Origin: Alphaproteobacteria bacterium
Lineage (GTDB): Bacteria; Pseudomonadota; Alphaproteobacteria; UBA6615
Direction: 5' to 3'
NCBI GenBank assembly: GCA_030831135.1
Contig: JAURLR010000249.1
Coordinates: 1 to 11,629, forward strand
DNA length: 11,629 nucleotides
Shown here: positions 1 through 6,404 of the stretch, piece after piece
Layout: every line of letters starts with the position of its first letter
How positions within the stretch are numbered: the stretch's first letter is position 1
Notes under the pieces: model-generated
Seen by the model: the letters and a program-made list of their open reading frames with translations, nothing else
What the model was told of the DNA's origin: nothing
Database searches by the model: none
Position numbers and translations under genes: made by a program

Positions 1-671
1 GAGAAATAGTAGGGCACGGTCGCGTCGTCGCGCGTTCCGACAACCAATGATGGGTTCTTGATCTTCGTGATCTCGTCCAGCCGGTCGTGGTTCAGAGTCA
101 TGTCGATGCGTGCGGCGAGAACCTCGGGTTCCGCAATCGTCTCCAGCGAGCGTTTCTCGAGCTCCATCACCTTGTCGAGGTTGTAGCGGAACTGATTGCA
201 GCCGTTGGTGAAGAGCGAGCTGACCAGCACGTAGGCTTCCTTGCCTTCGTTCAGCGCGATCTGCTTGCGTGCAATCTGGACACGACGGATGTATTCGTCG
301 GCCTTGGTCCAGGTGTTGGAGAAGATGCAGCAGCGCAGGCGGTCAGGATGGTCGATTGCCAGGTTCTGAAGGATCGCACCGCCAGTGGACGTGCCCAGAG
401 CGTGCGCCTTCTCAATGCCCAGCGTGTCCATCAGCGCGATGACGTCATCAGCAATGTGTTGGGTCGAATAGCCGTTGGGGCCGGGACGGTCACTGTCGCC
501 GGCACCACGATGGTCGAAGGAAATGCAGCGGTAACGGTCGGAAAAGATTTCTCGCTGGTAGTCCCAGGAGTTCATGACCCCGACAAGGCCGGGAATGAAG
601 ATGAACGGCGGACCGTCGCCCTTTTCGTCGACATTCAGCGTGATGTGTCCGACGTCAATTCGTTTGGCCAT
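1..671 (-). CDS. alpha/beta-fold hydrolase, C-terminus outside the window
   Basis: Reading the complement from the ATG at 671 gives 223 complete codons without a stop, running off the left edge. Visible features are an oxyanion-loop stretch FIPGLVG (residues 25-31), a DHRGAGDS strand-turn (53-60) as in 3-oxoadipate enol-lactonase-type hydrolases, the nucleophile elbow GTSTGG with Ser95, and the acid-containing turn GTRDDATVP with probable catalytic Asp215. The catalytic His lies beyond the edge. Such enzymes hydrolyse esters, lactones or C-C bonds in ring-cleavage products and are cytoplasmic; no signal peptide is seen. A GAAAGG about 10 bases before the ATG may serve as ribosome binding site. 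It is the last of three minus-strand genes, but 107 bp separate it from the CoA-transferase, so it may be transcribed separately. The substrate is unknown; a lactonase or meta-cleavage-type hydrolase are both open. Confidence 0.9.
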   Translation of the reverse strand, partial: MAKRIDVGHITLNVDEKGDGPPFIFIPGLVGVMNSWDYQREIFSDRYRCISFDHRGAGDSDRPGPNGYSTQHIADDVIALMDTLGIEKAHALGTSTGGAILQNLAIDHPDRLRCCIFSNTWTKADEYIRRVQIARKQIALNEGKEAYVLVSSLFTNGCNQFRYNLDKVMELEKRSLETIAEPEVLAARIDMTLNHDRLDEITKIKNPSLVVGTRDDATVPYYF

Positions 672-713
672 CGAGATTCAACCTTTCATAGGTTTCGTGT
701 TCGCGCGCAGTTT

Positions 714-727
714 CTCACACGTGTGAG
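714..727. promoter_or_regulatory. perfect 14-bp palindrome, likely operator for the hydrolase gene
   Basis: CTCACACGTGTGAG is perfectly self-complementary and lies in the 107-bp gap, 43 bases upstream of the hydrolase start. Such a site fits a dimeric repressor or activator. No regulator of the window can be tied to it, and no clear -35/-10 pair was found beside it, so the operator role is inference. Confidence 0.45.
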
Positions 728-752
728 CAATCGCCCACCCGCCTGGTGCGAA

Positions 753-766
753 CGTCTCTTGAGACG
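753..766. other. short inverted repeat after the CoA-transferase gene
   Basis: CGTCTC and GAGACG are separated by two bases, just downstream of the CoA-transferase stop codon. As RNA it could form a 5-bp stem with a four-base loop. There is no U-tract, so it is not a standard terminator; it may be a weak RNA hairpin or a protein site. Confidence 0.25.
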
Positions 767-778
767 AGCGGTCACGTA

Positions 779-1984
779 TCAAATAGCGCCGGTGTCTCGC
801 AGGGCTGCGATCTCTTCGGGTGACTTGCCGAGCTCGCGCAGCACTTCTTCGGTGTGTTCGCCCAAAGTCGGCGGTGCGCGGCGGACGGTTGCGGGCGTGC
901 CCATCAGTTTGAAGGGAATGCCCGGCAGATCAACTTCACCCTCAACGCTGTGGATGGCTTTGGTCACCAGTTCCCGGGCGATGGTGTGCTCTGCCGTGAG
1001 GGCCTGTGCGACGGTGTTGATCGGGGCACAGGACACACCGGCAGACTGCAGCTTGTCGAGCCAGTTTGCCGTATCGTCCGACTTCAGCAATTCGGAAATC
1101 ATCGCGTCGCAGGCGTCGCGGTTTTCGACACGGTCGCGATTGCGGGTAAAGCGAACATCGTCGGCCCATTCGTCCTGTCCCACGGCATTGCAGAAGGTCT
1201 GGAACTGTCCGTCATTGCCCACGGACAAGGCGATCATGCCGTCGCGGGTCGGGTAGGCGTTGTAGGGTACAATATTGGGATGGCCGTTGCCGTAACGTCC
1301 GGCTTCCTTGCCCGACGCCAGATAGTTCGCCGCGACATTGGCAAGCAGGGAGATGCCGGTGTCGTAGAGCGAGACTTCGACATATTGGCCCTTGCCGGTT
1401 CTGTGGCGTGCCTGAAGAGCCGCCAGGATCGAAGACAGGGCATACATGCCGGTGCAGAGATCGACGATGGCAACGCCCAGCTTCATGGGGTCGCCATCGG
1501 CTTCGCCGGTGATGCTCATCAGGCCGCTTTCGGCCTGGAGCAGGAAGTCATAACCCGGCAAGCCCGCCCGGGGGCCGGTCGACCCATAGCCGAGGATGGA
1601 CGCCCGCACGATCTGGGGCGCGTTCTCCTCGTACCAGGCATCGTCGAACCCGAAGCGCGCCATGGTGCCCAGCTTGAAATTGTCGACCACCACATCGGCA
1701 TCCCGCAGCAGTTCAGCGAGCACGGCGCGCGCGCCTTCATCCTTAAGGTTGAGGGTCATGCCGCGCTTGTTGCGGTTGGCTCCCAGGAAATAAGCCGATT
1801 CCTCGCCGACGAAGGGAGGCCCCCAGGCGCGTGTGTCGTCACCGCGACCGGGCTGTTCGATCTTGACCACGTCGGCACCCATGTCGCCGAGCATCATTGC
1901 GCAGAACGGCCCTGCGAGCACCCGCGTGAGATCAATCACGCGGATGCCGTCGAGGGCACCGGGTTGGTCATTGTTGTTTGTCAT
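779..1984 (-). CDS. CaiB/BaiF (class III) CoA-transferase
   Basis: This 401-residue protein has the usual family length and the hallmark N-terminus: RVIDLTRVLAGPFCAMMLGD (16-34 region), then GADVVKIEQPGRGDDTR with the CoA-binding segment, and VVVDNFKLGTMARFG near 98-112. Asp175 in VAIVDLCTGMYA matches the catalytic aspartate of formyl-CoA transferase, which forms a mixed anhydride during CoA transfer. The family moves CoA between carboxylic acids (for example from succinyl-CoA) and so activates an acid without ATP; the acceptor cannot be read from the sequence. The start is the ATG at 1984, with an AGAGGGA only about 3 bases upstream, a rather tight spacing. It lies 103 bp after the crotonase gene on the same strand, with a palindromic repeat pair in between. 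The probable role is to activate the substrate of the neighbouring acyl-CoA enzymes. Confidence 0.93.
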   Translation of the reverse strand: MTNNNDQPGALDGIRVIDLTRVLAGPFCAMMLGDMGADVVKIEQPGRGDDTRAWGPPFVGEESAYFLGANRNKRGMTLNLKDEGARAVLAELLRDADVVVDNFKLGTMARFGFDDAWYEENAPQIVRASILGYGSTGPRAGLPGYDFLLQAESGLMSITGEADGDPMKLGVAIVDLCTGMYALSSILAALQARHRTGKGQYVEVSLYDTGISLLANVAANYLASGKEAGRYGNGHPNIVPYNAYPTRDGMIALSVGNDGQFQTFCNAVGQDEWADDVRFTRNRDRVENRDACDAMISELLKSDDTANWLDKLQSAGVSCAPINTVAQALTAEHTIARELVTKAIHSVEGEVDLPGIPFKLMGTPATVRRAPPTLGEHTEEVLRELGKSPEEIAALRDTGAI

Positions 1985-1998
1985 GGTCCCTCTGCTTC

Positions 1999-2074
1999 GT
2001 CATGCCCGGACTTGATCCGGGCATCTCTCGGCTGACAATTGTGTTGAGATGGCCGGGTCAAGTCCGGCCATGAC
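1999..2074. repeat. inverted pair of REP-like extragenic palindromes
   Basis: Two 29-base units, 1999-2027 and the reverse complement of 2046-2074, match at 26 of 29 positions and face each other across 18 bases. Each is itself a hairpin: ATGCCCGGA with loop CTTGA (stem 2002-2010/2016-2024) and ATGGCCGG with its complement (2049-2056/2064-2071). Two of the three differences are the two sides of one base pair (C-G in one copy, G-C in the other), so the stem is conserved. Palindromes of this kind are scattered between genes in many alphaproteobacteria. Lying between two co-directional genes it could stabilise the upstream mRNA or attenuate readthrough. No U-tract follows. Confidence 0.8.
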
Positions 2075-2087
2075 AACCTTCTGGAAT

Positions 2088-2963
2088 TCAGCCCTTTTTG
2101 AGCTGGTTGCGGTCGTTGGCCAGATCGTCGAGATACTGGTCGACCACTTCCTTGTTCTTCATGCGGAACTTCATGAAGTCCGGCTTGCGCTTGTCGAGGA
2201 AGGCCTGCATGCCCTCCATCGATTCTTCGCTGCCCCAGACATGGGCCAGCAGTTCCATGCCGTGCTGCCACGAGGCATAGAGCTCATCGGACTCATGGTT
2301 GAGGGACTTCTTGGTCATGCGGATGGTCTGGCCGCTATGGCCCTTGATGGTTTCGCACCACTTCAAGGTCTCGGCGAGCAGATCATCATGCGGGACGACC
2401 TTGTTGATGAGGCCGATATCGACGGCTTCCTGTGCCGAGAATGTACGAGCCAGGAAAATCATCTCACGTGCGAGACGCTCACCGATGATGCGCGGGATGT
2501 ACTGGGTCGCGCCAACCGTCGGGCAGGCACCAACCTTCGCACCGGACTGGCCGAAATGGGCCTTGTCGGAGGCGATGACCATGTCGCACCAGAGTGCCAG
2601 TTCATGTCCGCCGCCCATGCACCAGCCATTGACCATGGCAATGACGGGGATCGGCAGGCCGCGAATGGTCATGGCGGTGCCCAGCATCCGGTCATTCCAG
2701 TGATAGGCGTTGGTCCAGTTCAGCTTCATCATGGCGCCGAAGTCGCCGCCGGCCGAGAAAGACTGGTCACCCGCACCGGTGACAACCGCGCAGGCAATCG
2801 AGGCGTCATTGCGGGTCGACTTGAAGGCCTCGATCAGTTCATCGAGCGTGTGCTCACGAAACGCATTGCGCGAGTTCGGGCGGTTGATCGTGATCCAGGC
2901 GACATTGTCTTTGACCTCGAACAGGATGTCTTCGAAATCGTCGGATGTGGGTAGGTAGGACAT
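2088..2963 (-). CDS. crotonase-fold acyl-CoA enzyme, BadI/MenB-like
   Basis: The 291-residue protein is a crotonase (enoyl-CoA hydratase/isomerase) family member. The N-terminal stretch FEDILFEVKDNVAWITINRP with NAFR resembles BadI (2-ketocyclohexanecarboxyl-CoA hydrolase) and MenB more than ordinary enoyl-CoA hydratases, as does the C-terminal KRKPDF. The oxyanion-hole regions are SFSAGGDFG (68-76) and MGGGHEL (116-122). Glu121 aligns with the first catalytic Glu of enoyl-CoA hydratase, whereas the second Glu position is Gly141, as in BadI and type I MenB. The BadI/MenB Asp in the S-x-D-x-G motif is replaced by Pro148. It may therefore be a hydratase, a C-C hydrolase or something else. The start at 2963 has GGGGGAG 8 bases upstream. 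It is the first gene of the minus-strand group and divergent from the dehydrogenase gene. The crotonase family is certain; the reaction is not. Confidence 0.9.
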   Translation of the reverse strand: MSYLPTSDDFEDILFEVKDNVAWITINRPNSRNAFREHTLDELIEAFKSTRNDASIACAVVTGAGDQSFSAGGDFGAMMKLNWTNAYHWNDRMLGTAMTIRGLPIPVIAMVNGWCMGGGHELALWCDMVIASDKAHFGQSGAKVGACPTVGATQYIPRIIGERLAREMIFLARTFSAQEAVDIGLINKVVPHDDLLAETLKWCETIKGHSGQTIRMTKKSLNHESDELYASWQHGMELLAHVWGSEESMEGMQAFLDKRKPDFMKFRMKNKEVVDQYLDDLANDRNQLKKG

Positions 2964-3016
2964 ATTGCGGGCTCCCCCAGGATTTGAGCTATCGGTTTTG
3001 CAGGGCCATCGCGGAC

Positions 3017-3031
3017 CGGGTCAGTGACCCG
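3017..3031. promoter_or_regulatory. 15-bp palindrome, possible operator
   Basis: CGGGTCA-G-TGACCCG has perfect 7-bp arms about one central base. It lies 54 bases upstream of the crotonase start codon, near where a promoter for the minus-strand group would be expected. The binding protein is unknown. Confidence 0.4.
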
Positions 3032-3048
3032 AACCATATGTGTCTGCA

Positions 3049-3083
3049 GGACTGTTGATTTTGTCCGGACATATATACAGTCC
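3049..3083. promoter_or_regulatory. nested dyad, possible operator for the divergent genes
   Basis: Outer arms GGACTGT (3049-3055) and ACAGTCC (3077-3083) enclose the perfect palindrome TGTCCGGACA (3062-3071). The two centres of symmetry differ by only half a base. The element therefore presents four GGAC-type half-sites in a symmetric array in the middle of the divergent region, as expected for a dimer or tetramer of a regulator. No regulator in the window can be assigned to it from sequence alone. Confidence 0.45.
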
Positions 3084-3142
3084 GCGCGCGCACAAAACAG
3101 TGCTTTTCGATTATTATGACCGGGTTCATGCAGGGGAAAACA

Positions 3143-4072
3143 ATGTCATCAGGAAAACCGATCCAGACCGTTCTCATCTATGGCTATGGCGTGATGGGCA
3201 AAGGCGTGTCTGCGACCTTTGCAGACGCCGGGTTCAAGACCATCGTTCGCAGCAGTCGCGCCAGCGAGATCACCGATCTGCCCGACGGTGTGACAGCCGT
3301 AAGTGATTTTCCCGCCGAGGCCCCCGATCTGGTGATCGAGTTCGTGCCTGAGGATGTGGGCATCAAACAGAAGGTCTTCTCCGAGATCGAGGCTGCCTAT
3401 CCCAATGATGAGGTGATTATCGCCACGGGAACCTCCGGCATGTCGCTCGACGAGCTTGGTGCGAAGCTCAAGCGCCCGCATCTGTTTACCGGCATTCACT
3501 ACTTCATGCCCGCCGACACCACGGCCGTGGCCGAAGTCATGGCGGGCCCCGGCGCACCGGTTGAGGTGGTTGATGCGGTGGCCGATGCCGTGAAGCGGAC
3601 CGGCAAGGAAATCGTCACCCTCTACAAGCCGATCGTTGGCTTTCTCATCAATCGGCTGCAGCACATTATTCTGCACGAGGCCTATTATCTGGTCGAAGAA
3701 GGTGTCGCGACGCCTGCCGATATCGATATGGCCGCCCGCAAGATGCTGGCCCCGCGCATGTGCCTGAATGGCCTGATCGAGCAGAAGGACACCTCCGGAC
3801 TGGAAATTCATGCGCTGGCGCAGATGTCGATTGTGCCGGAATTGCATCCAACCGATACGCCTAACCCGCTGATTCAGGATATGGTGGCGCGCGGTGAGGT
3901 CGGGTTGTCGGCCGGCAAGGGGTTTTATGACTGGGATGGCTGCGACGTGGATATGGTACGCAAGCAGTCGTCGGACCGGTTGCGCAAGCTGAGCAAGTTC
4001 CTCGATGAGGAGGTTTCAGATTATGCGCCGGGTACCAAACCCAAATCACGGGAACTAAAGCGGGGCCGCTAG
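3143..4072 (+). CDS. 3-hydroxyacyl-CoA dehydrogenase-like NAD(P)-dependent dehydrogenase
   Basis: The start is placed at the ATG at 3143 (309 residues) because AGGGGA lies 5 bases upstream; an in-frame ATG at 3116 would add nine residues but has no ribosome binding site. The N-terminal Rossmann motif is YGYGVMGKG (13-21). Catalytic residues of L-3-hydroxyacyl-CoA dehydrogenases are all present: Ser98 (ATGTSG), His119 (GIHYFMP), Glu131 twelve residues later, and Asn170 in GFLINRL; the C-terminal helical domain ends in GKGFYDW (near 266-272). The usual FNP after the His is FMP. At the end of the second beta strand, where NAD-dependent members have Asp, the sequence reads RSSR (36-39), which hints at NADP(H). 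The family oxidises 3-hydroxyacyl-CoA to 3-oxoacyl-CoA; lambda-crystallin/gulonate-dehydrogenase-like relatives are an alternative. It heads a plus-strand group with the two enolase-superfamily genes, 32 bp before the next. Confidence 0.9.
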   Translation: MSSGKPIQTVLIYGYGVMGKGVSATFADAGFKTIVRSSRASEITDLPDGVTAVSDFPAEAPDLVIEFVPEDVGIKQKVFSEIEAAYPNDEVIIATGTSGMSLDELGAKLKRPHLFTGIHYFMPADTTAVAEVMAGPGAPVEVVDAVADAVKRTGKEIVTLYKPIVGFLINRLQHIILHEAYYLVEEGVATPADIDMAARKMLAPRMCLNGLIEQKDTSGLEIHALAQMSIVPELHPTDTPNPLIQDMVARGEVGLSAGKGFYDWDGCDVDMVRKQSSDRLRKLSKFLDEEVSDYAPGTKPKSRELKRGR

Positions 4073-4104
4073 GCTGCACCAAAACTCTGGAACAGGACGG
4101 TCGG

Positions 4105-5199
4105 ATGAAAATCACCCGAATTGATACCAAGATCGTTGATCTGCCTTTGTCGCGTCCGTTCAAGATGTCGGGCGTCGAGATTTTGGTTTCCGAGAACGTG
4201 TTTGCCCGGGTCGAGACCGATAACGGCCTTGTGGGCTGGGGAGAAACATCATCTTCCCCCGCCATGACCGGTGAGACGGTGGAGAGCATGGTCGCGGCGG
4301 TCGAATACCTGTCGCCTTTCATGCTCGGACGTGATCCGGCCGCGTTCCAGGAGAACCTCGCGGAGATGGATTGGCGCTTGTATGGCAATGCTAGTGCCAA
4401 AACCGTCCTCGAGATGGCGTTCTATGATCTAGCGGGGAAGGCTGCGCAGAAACCTGTTTCCGAGCTTCTGGGAGGCACGAAACGAACGCAGGTCCCGATT
4501 GTCCACATGCTGGCAACCGGCGATATCGGAATTGATGTGGCAGAAGCGGCCGGCTACGCACAGGCTGGCGTCACCAACATGAAGATCAAGGTTGGTGGGA
4601 AACCCGTCGCGCAGGATATCGAGCGCACCATCGCGATCCGAGAAGCTGTGAAAGAGGGTGTTCAGCTCTCTGCGGATTGCAATCAGGGCTGGAGCCGGGA
4701 AGAGGCGATGACCTTTGCCAAGGCGGCCAGCGCCTCGCTCGATTTTCTGGAGCAGCCCGTGATGGGGCACGATGTCGAAGGCATGGCGCAGATTGCCGCC
4801 GTTTCGTCCTGCGCGATTGCCGCAGATGAGGGCCTCCATAGCGTTGGGGATGTTCACAAACACCACGACATGAAGGCAGCCGAAGGCGGCAGCATCAAGA
4901 TGATCAAGCTTGGCGGCCTGACTCGCGCCTATGAAGGAACGGTGTTGTTCGAAAAGCTCGGCATGAAGGTCAATCTGGCGGGGAAGACGGCGGAATCCAG
5001 TGTTTCGAGCGCAGCGGTCCTGCAGATTGCCGCAGCAGCGCCATCCATCGCATGGGGTGTGAGCCCGACAACGCCCTTTCTGAAGAGCGATGTTGTCAGA
5101 AACCCGATCAAGGTCATCAATGGTCATGCCGATGTTCCCTCTGGCCCGGGACTGGGTGTCGAGGTTGATGAGGATGCGCTGGCCGAGTTTGTCAGGTAG
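4105..5199 (+). CDS. enolase-superfamily enzyme, muconate-lactonizing subgroup, copy 1
   Basis: This 364-residue protein has the capping domain (about 1-125, with GWGE at 44-47) followed by the TIM-like barrel. All diagnostic residues are visible: the KxK pair Lys160/Lys162, metal ligands Asp191 (in SADCNQGW), Glu216 (in FLEQP) and Asp241 (in AADEG), and the opposing base Lys268 (in MIKLGG). The two-lysine arrangement defines the muconate-lactonizing enzyme subgroup, which includes cycloisomerases, o-succinylbenzoate synthases, dipeptide epimerases and amino-acid-betaine epimerases. The chemistry starts by removing a proton alpha to a carboxylate with Mg2+ or Mn2+ holding the enolate; the substrate is unknown. 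The ATG at 4105 has CAGGA about 9 bases upstream. It lies 32 bp after the dehydrogenase gene, so probably in one transcript, and 77 bp before its paralogue. Confidence 0.93.
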   Translation: MKITRIDTKIVDLPLSRPFKMSGVEILVSENVFARVETDNGLVGWGETSSSPAMTGETVESMVAAVEYLSPFMLGRDPAAFQENLAEMDWRLYGNASAKTVLEMAFYDLAGKAAQKPVSELLGGTKRTQVPIVHMLATGDIGIDVAEAAGYAQAGVTNMKIKVGGKPVAQDIERTIAIREAVKEGVQLSADCNQGWSREEAMTFAKAASASLDFLEQPVMGHDVEGMAQIAAVSSCAIAADEGLHSVGDVHKHHDMKAAEGGSIKMIKLGGLTRAYEGTVLFEKLGMKVNLAGKTAESSVSSAAVLQIAAAAPSIAWGVSPTTPFLKSDVVRNPIKVINGHADVPSGPGLGVEVDEDALAEFVR

Positions 5200-5276
5200 G
5201 CGTGATGTTCAGGCCTGCAGTGTAGTAATATCGGAAAAAGTCGGATTGGTCCGGCGCGAGGAAATGGAGACGAACA

Positions 5277-6383
5277 ATGAAGATCAAGAAAATCGAAGCC
5301 ATGGCAGTTGATCTGCCCCTCAAACGCCCGATCAAGATGGCGGGTGTCGAAATTGCCACTTCCGAGAATGTCTTTGCCCGGATCGAGACCGATGACGGCC
5401 ATGTTGGCTGGGGGGAGGCTTCTGCGGCACCGTCGATGACGGGCGAAACCGTCGAGAGCATGGTCGCGGCAGTCAATTTTCTCGCCCCCTTCATGGTGGG
5501 CCGTGATCCCGCAGAGTTTGAGGAAAACCTCAATGAGATGAACTGGCGCATGTACGGCAATGCCAGCGCCAAGACCATTGTTGAGATGGCGCTGTACGAT
5601 ATCGCAGGCAAGGCGCAGCAGAAGTCTATTGCCGAACTGCTTGGTGGTGTCCGCCGCACCGAAGTTCCTGTCCTTTACATGCTCGCAACCGGCGATATCG
5701 ATGTGGATGTCGCCGAGGCCACGGAGCGCGCAAAGGCGGGCGTTTCGACCATGAAGATCAAGGTCGGCGGCAAGCCGGTCGAGCAGGATATCGAGCGCAC
5801 GCTTGCGATCCGCAAGGCGGTGAATGGCGGCGTTCAGCTTTCTGCCGACTGTAATCAGGGCTGGAGCCGGGAAGAGGCCCTGACCTATGTGCGTGCGGCC
5901 AGCGAATCTCTCGATTTTCTGGAGCAGCCGGTCATGGGACATGACATTGAAGGCATGGCCATCGTTGCGGCAGAATCGTCCTGTCCGATTGGGGCCGATG
6001 AAGGCCTGCACAGCTTCGATGACATCCGCAAACATCTCGCCGCAGGCGCTGCAAAGGGCGGCAGCCTGAAGATGATCAAGCTTGGCGGTCTCACCCGTGC
6101 CTATCAGGCAGCTGAACTCTTCGACGAGATCGGTATGCATGTGAATATGGCCGGCAAGGTTGCGGAATCCAGTGTTTCAAGCGCTGCGGTTCTGCAAATC
6201 GCAGCGGCAGCCCCCTCCCTGGAGTGGGGGGTGAGCGTGACGTCTCAGTATCTCAAGGAAGATATTGCGAAAAAGGGCCACGGCATCGAGGTGGTCAACG
6301 GGCGCGTAACGGTACCAACTGGTGCTGGCCTTGGCATTGAAGTCGACGAGAGTGCGCTGGCCGGAATGGTCCGAAAGGTCTGA
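5277..6383 (+). CDS. enolase-superfamily enzyme, muconate-lactonizing subgroup, copy 2
   Basis: The 368-residue protein aligns without gaps to the preceding gene product over the first 330 residues at about 72% identity (hand count), then has a short insertion (AKKGHG region, 331-336) and an extended C-terminus. Lys160/Lys162, Asp191, Glu216, Asp241 and Lys268 fall at the same numbers, so both copies should be active. Differences cluster in the 20s loop (LKRPIKMAGVEIAT against LSRPFKMSGVEILV), in 146-158 and 249-260, and near the C-terminus; the loop differences could tune substrate choice. Stretches of more than 20 identical bases are shared with copy 1. A GGAG 8 bases upstream supports the ATG at 5277. 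The 77-bp gap before it has room for an own promoter, though none is clear. The gene ends 21 bp from the convergent NmrA-like gene, with no terminator seen. Confidence 0.93.
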   Translation: MKIKKIEAMAVDLPLKRPIKMAGVEIATSENVFARIETDDGHVGWGEASAAPSMTGETVESMVAAVNFLAPFMVGRDPAEFEENLNEMNWRMYGNASAKTIVEMALYDIAGKAQQKSIAELLGGVRRTEVPVLYMLATGDIDVDVAEATERAKAGVSTMKIKVGGKPVEQDIERTLAIRKAVNGGVQLSADCNQGWSREEALTYVRAASESLDFLEQPVMGHDIEGMAIVAAESSCPIGADEGLHSFDDIRKHLAAGAAKGGSLKMIKLGGLTRAYQAAELFDEIGMHVNMAGKVAESSVSSAAVLQIAAAAPSLEWGVSVTSQYLKEDIAKKGHGIEVVNGRVTVPTGAGLGIEVDESALAGMVRKV

Positions 6384-6404
6384 TATCCGGATCTTGCACT
6401 GCGG

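Larger units (their letters stand above)
2964..3142. promoter_or_regulatory. divergent promoter region between crotonase and dehydrogenase genes
   Basis: This 179-bp gap separates two genes read outward and must hold promoters for both groups. It contains a 15-bp palindrome and a nested dyad (listed separately), an AT-rich run ATATATA near 3071-3077, and a purine-rich ribosome binding site on each side. No convincing -35/-10 pair could be fixed by eye. Confidence 0.6.

Noticed and set aside
87..2035. Two long plus-strand open frames (87-1256 and 854-2035) opposite the hydrolase and CoA-transferase genes
   Set aside because: Their translations show no recognisable family and lie antisense to clear genes with catalytic motifs; long shadow frames are common in GC-rich DNA.
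1999..2074. The palindrome pair as a rho-independent terminator
   Set aside because: No run of T follows either hairpin in either direction; the REP-like interpretation fits better.
2049..2954. 301-codon plus-strand frame opposite the crotonase gene
   Set aside because: It is antisense to a convincing crotonase and has no domain features or ribosome binding site.
3149..3847. 232-codon minus-strand frame opposite the dehydrogenase gene
   Set aside because: The plus-strand frame carries all catalytic residues of the dehydrogenase; the antisense frame has none of any family.
5124..6140. 338-codon minus-strand frame opposite the second enolase-superfamily gene, with a similar frame (4429-5127) opposite the first
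   Set aside because: The similarity between the two antisense frames is only a reflection of the sense-strand duplication; no family features are seen.
6384..6404. Terminator between the second enolase-superfamily gene and the NmrA-like gene
   Set aside because: The 21-bp gap contains no hairpin or T-run.
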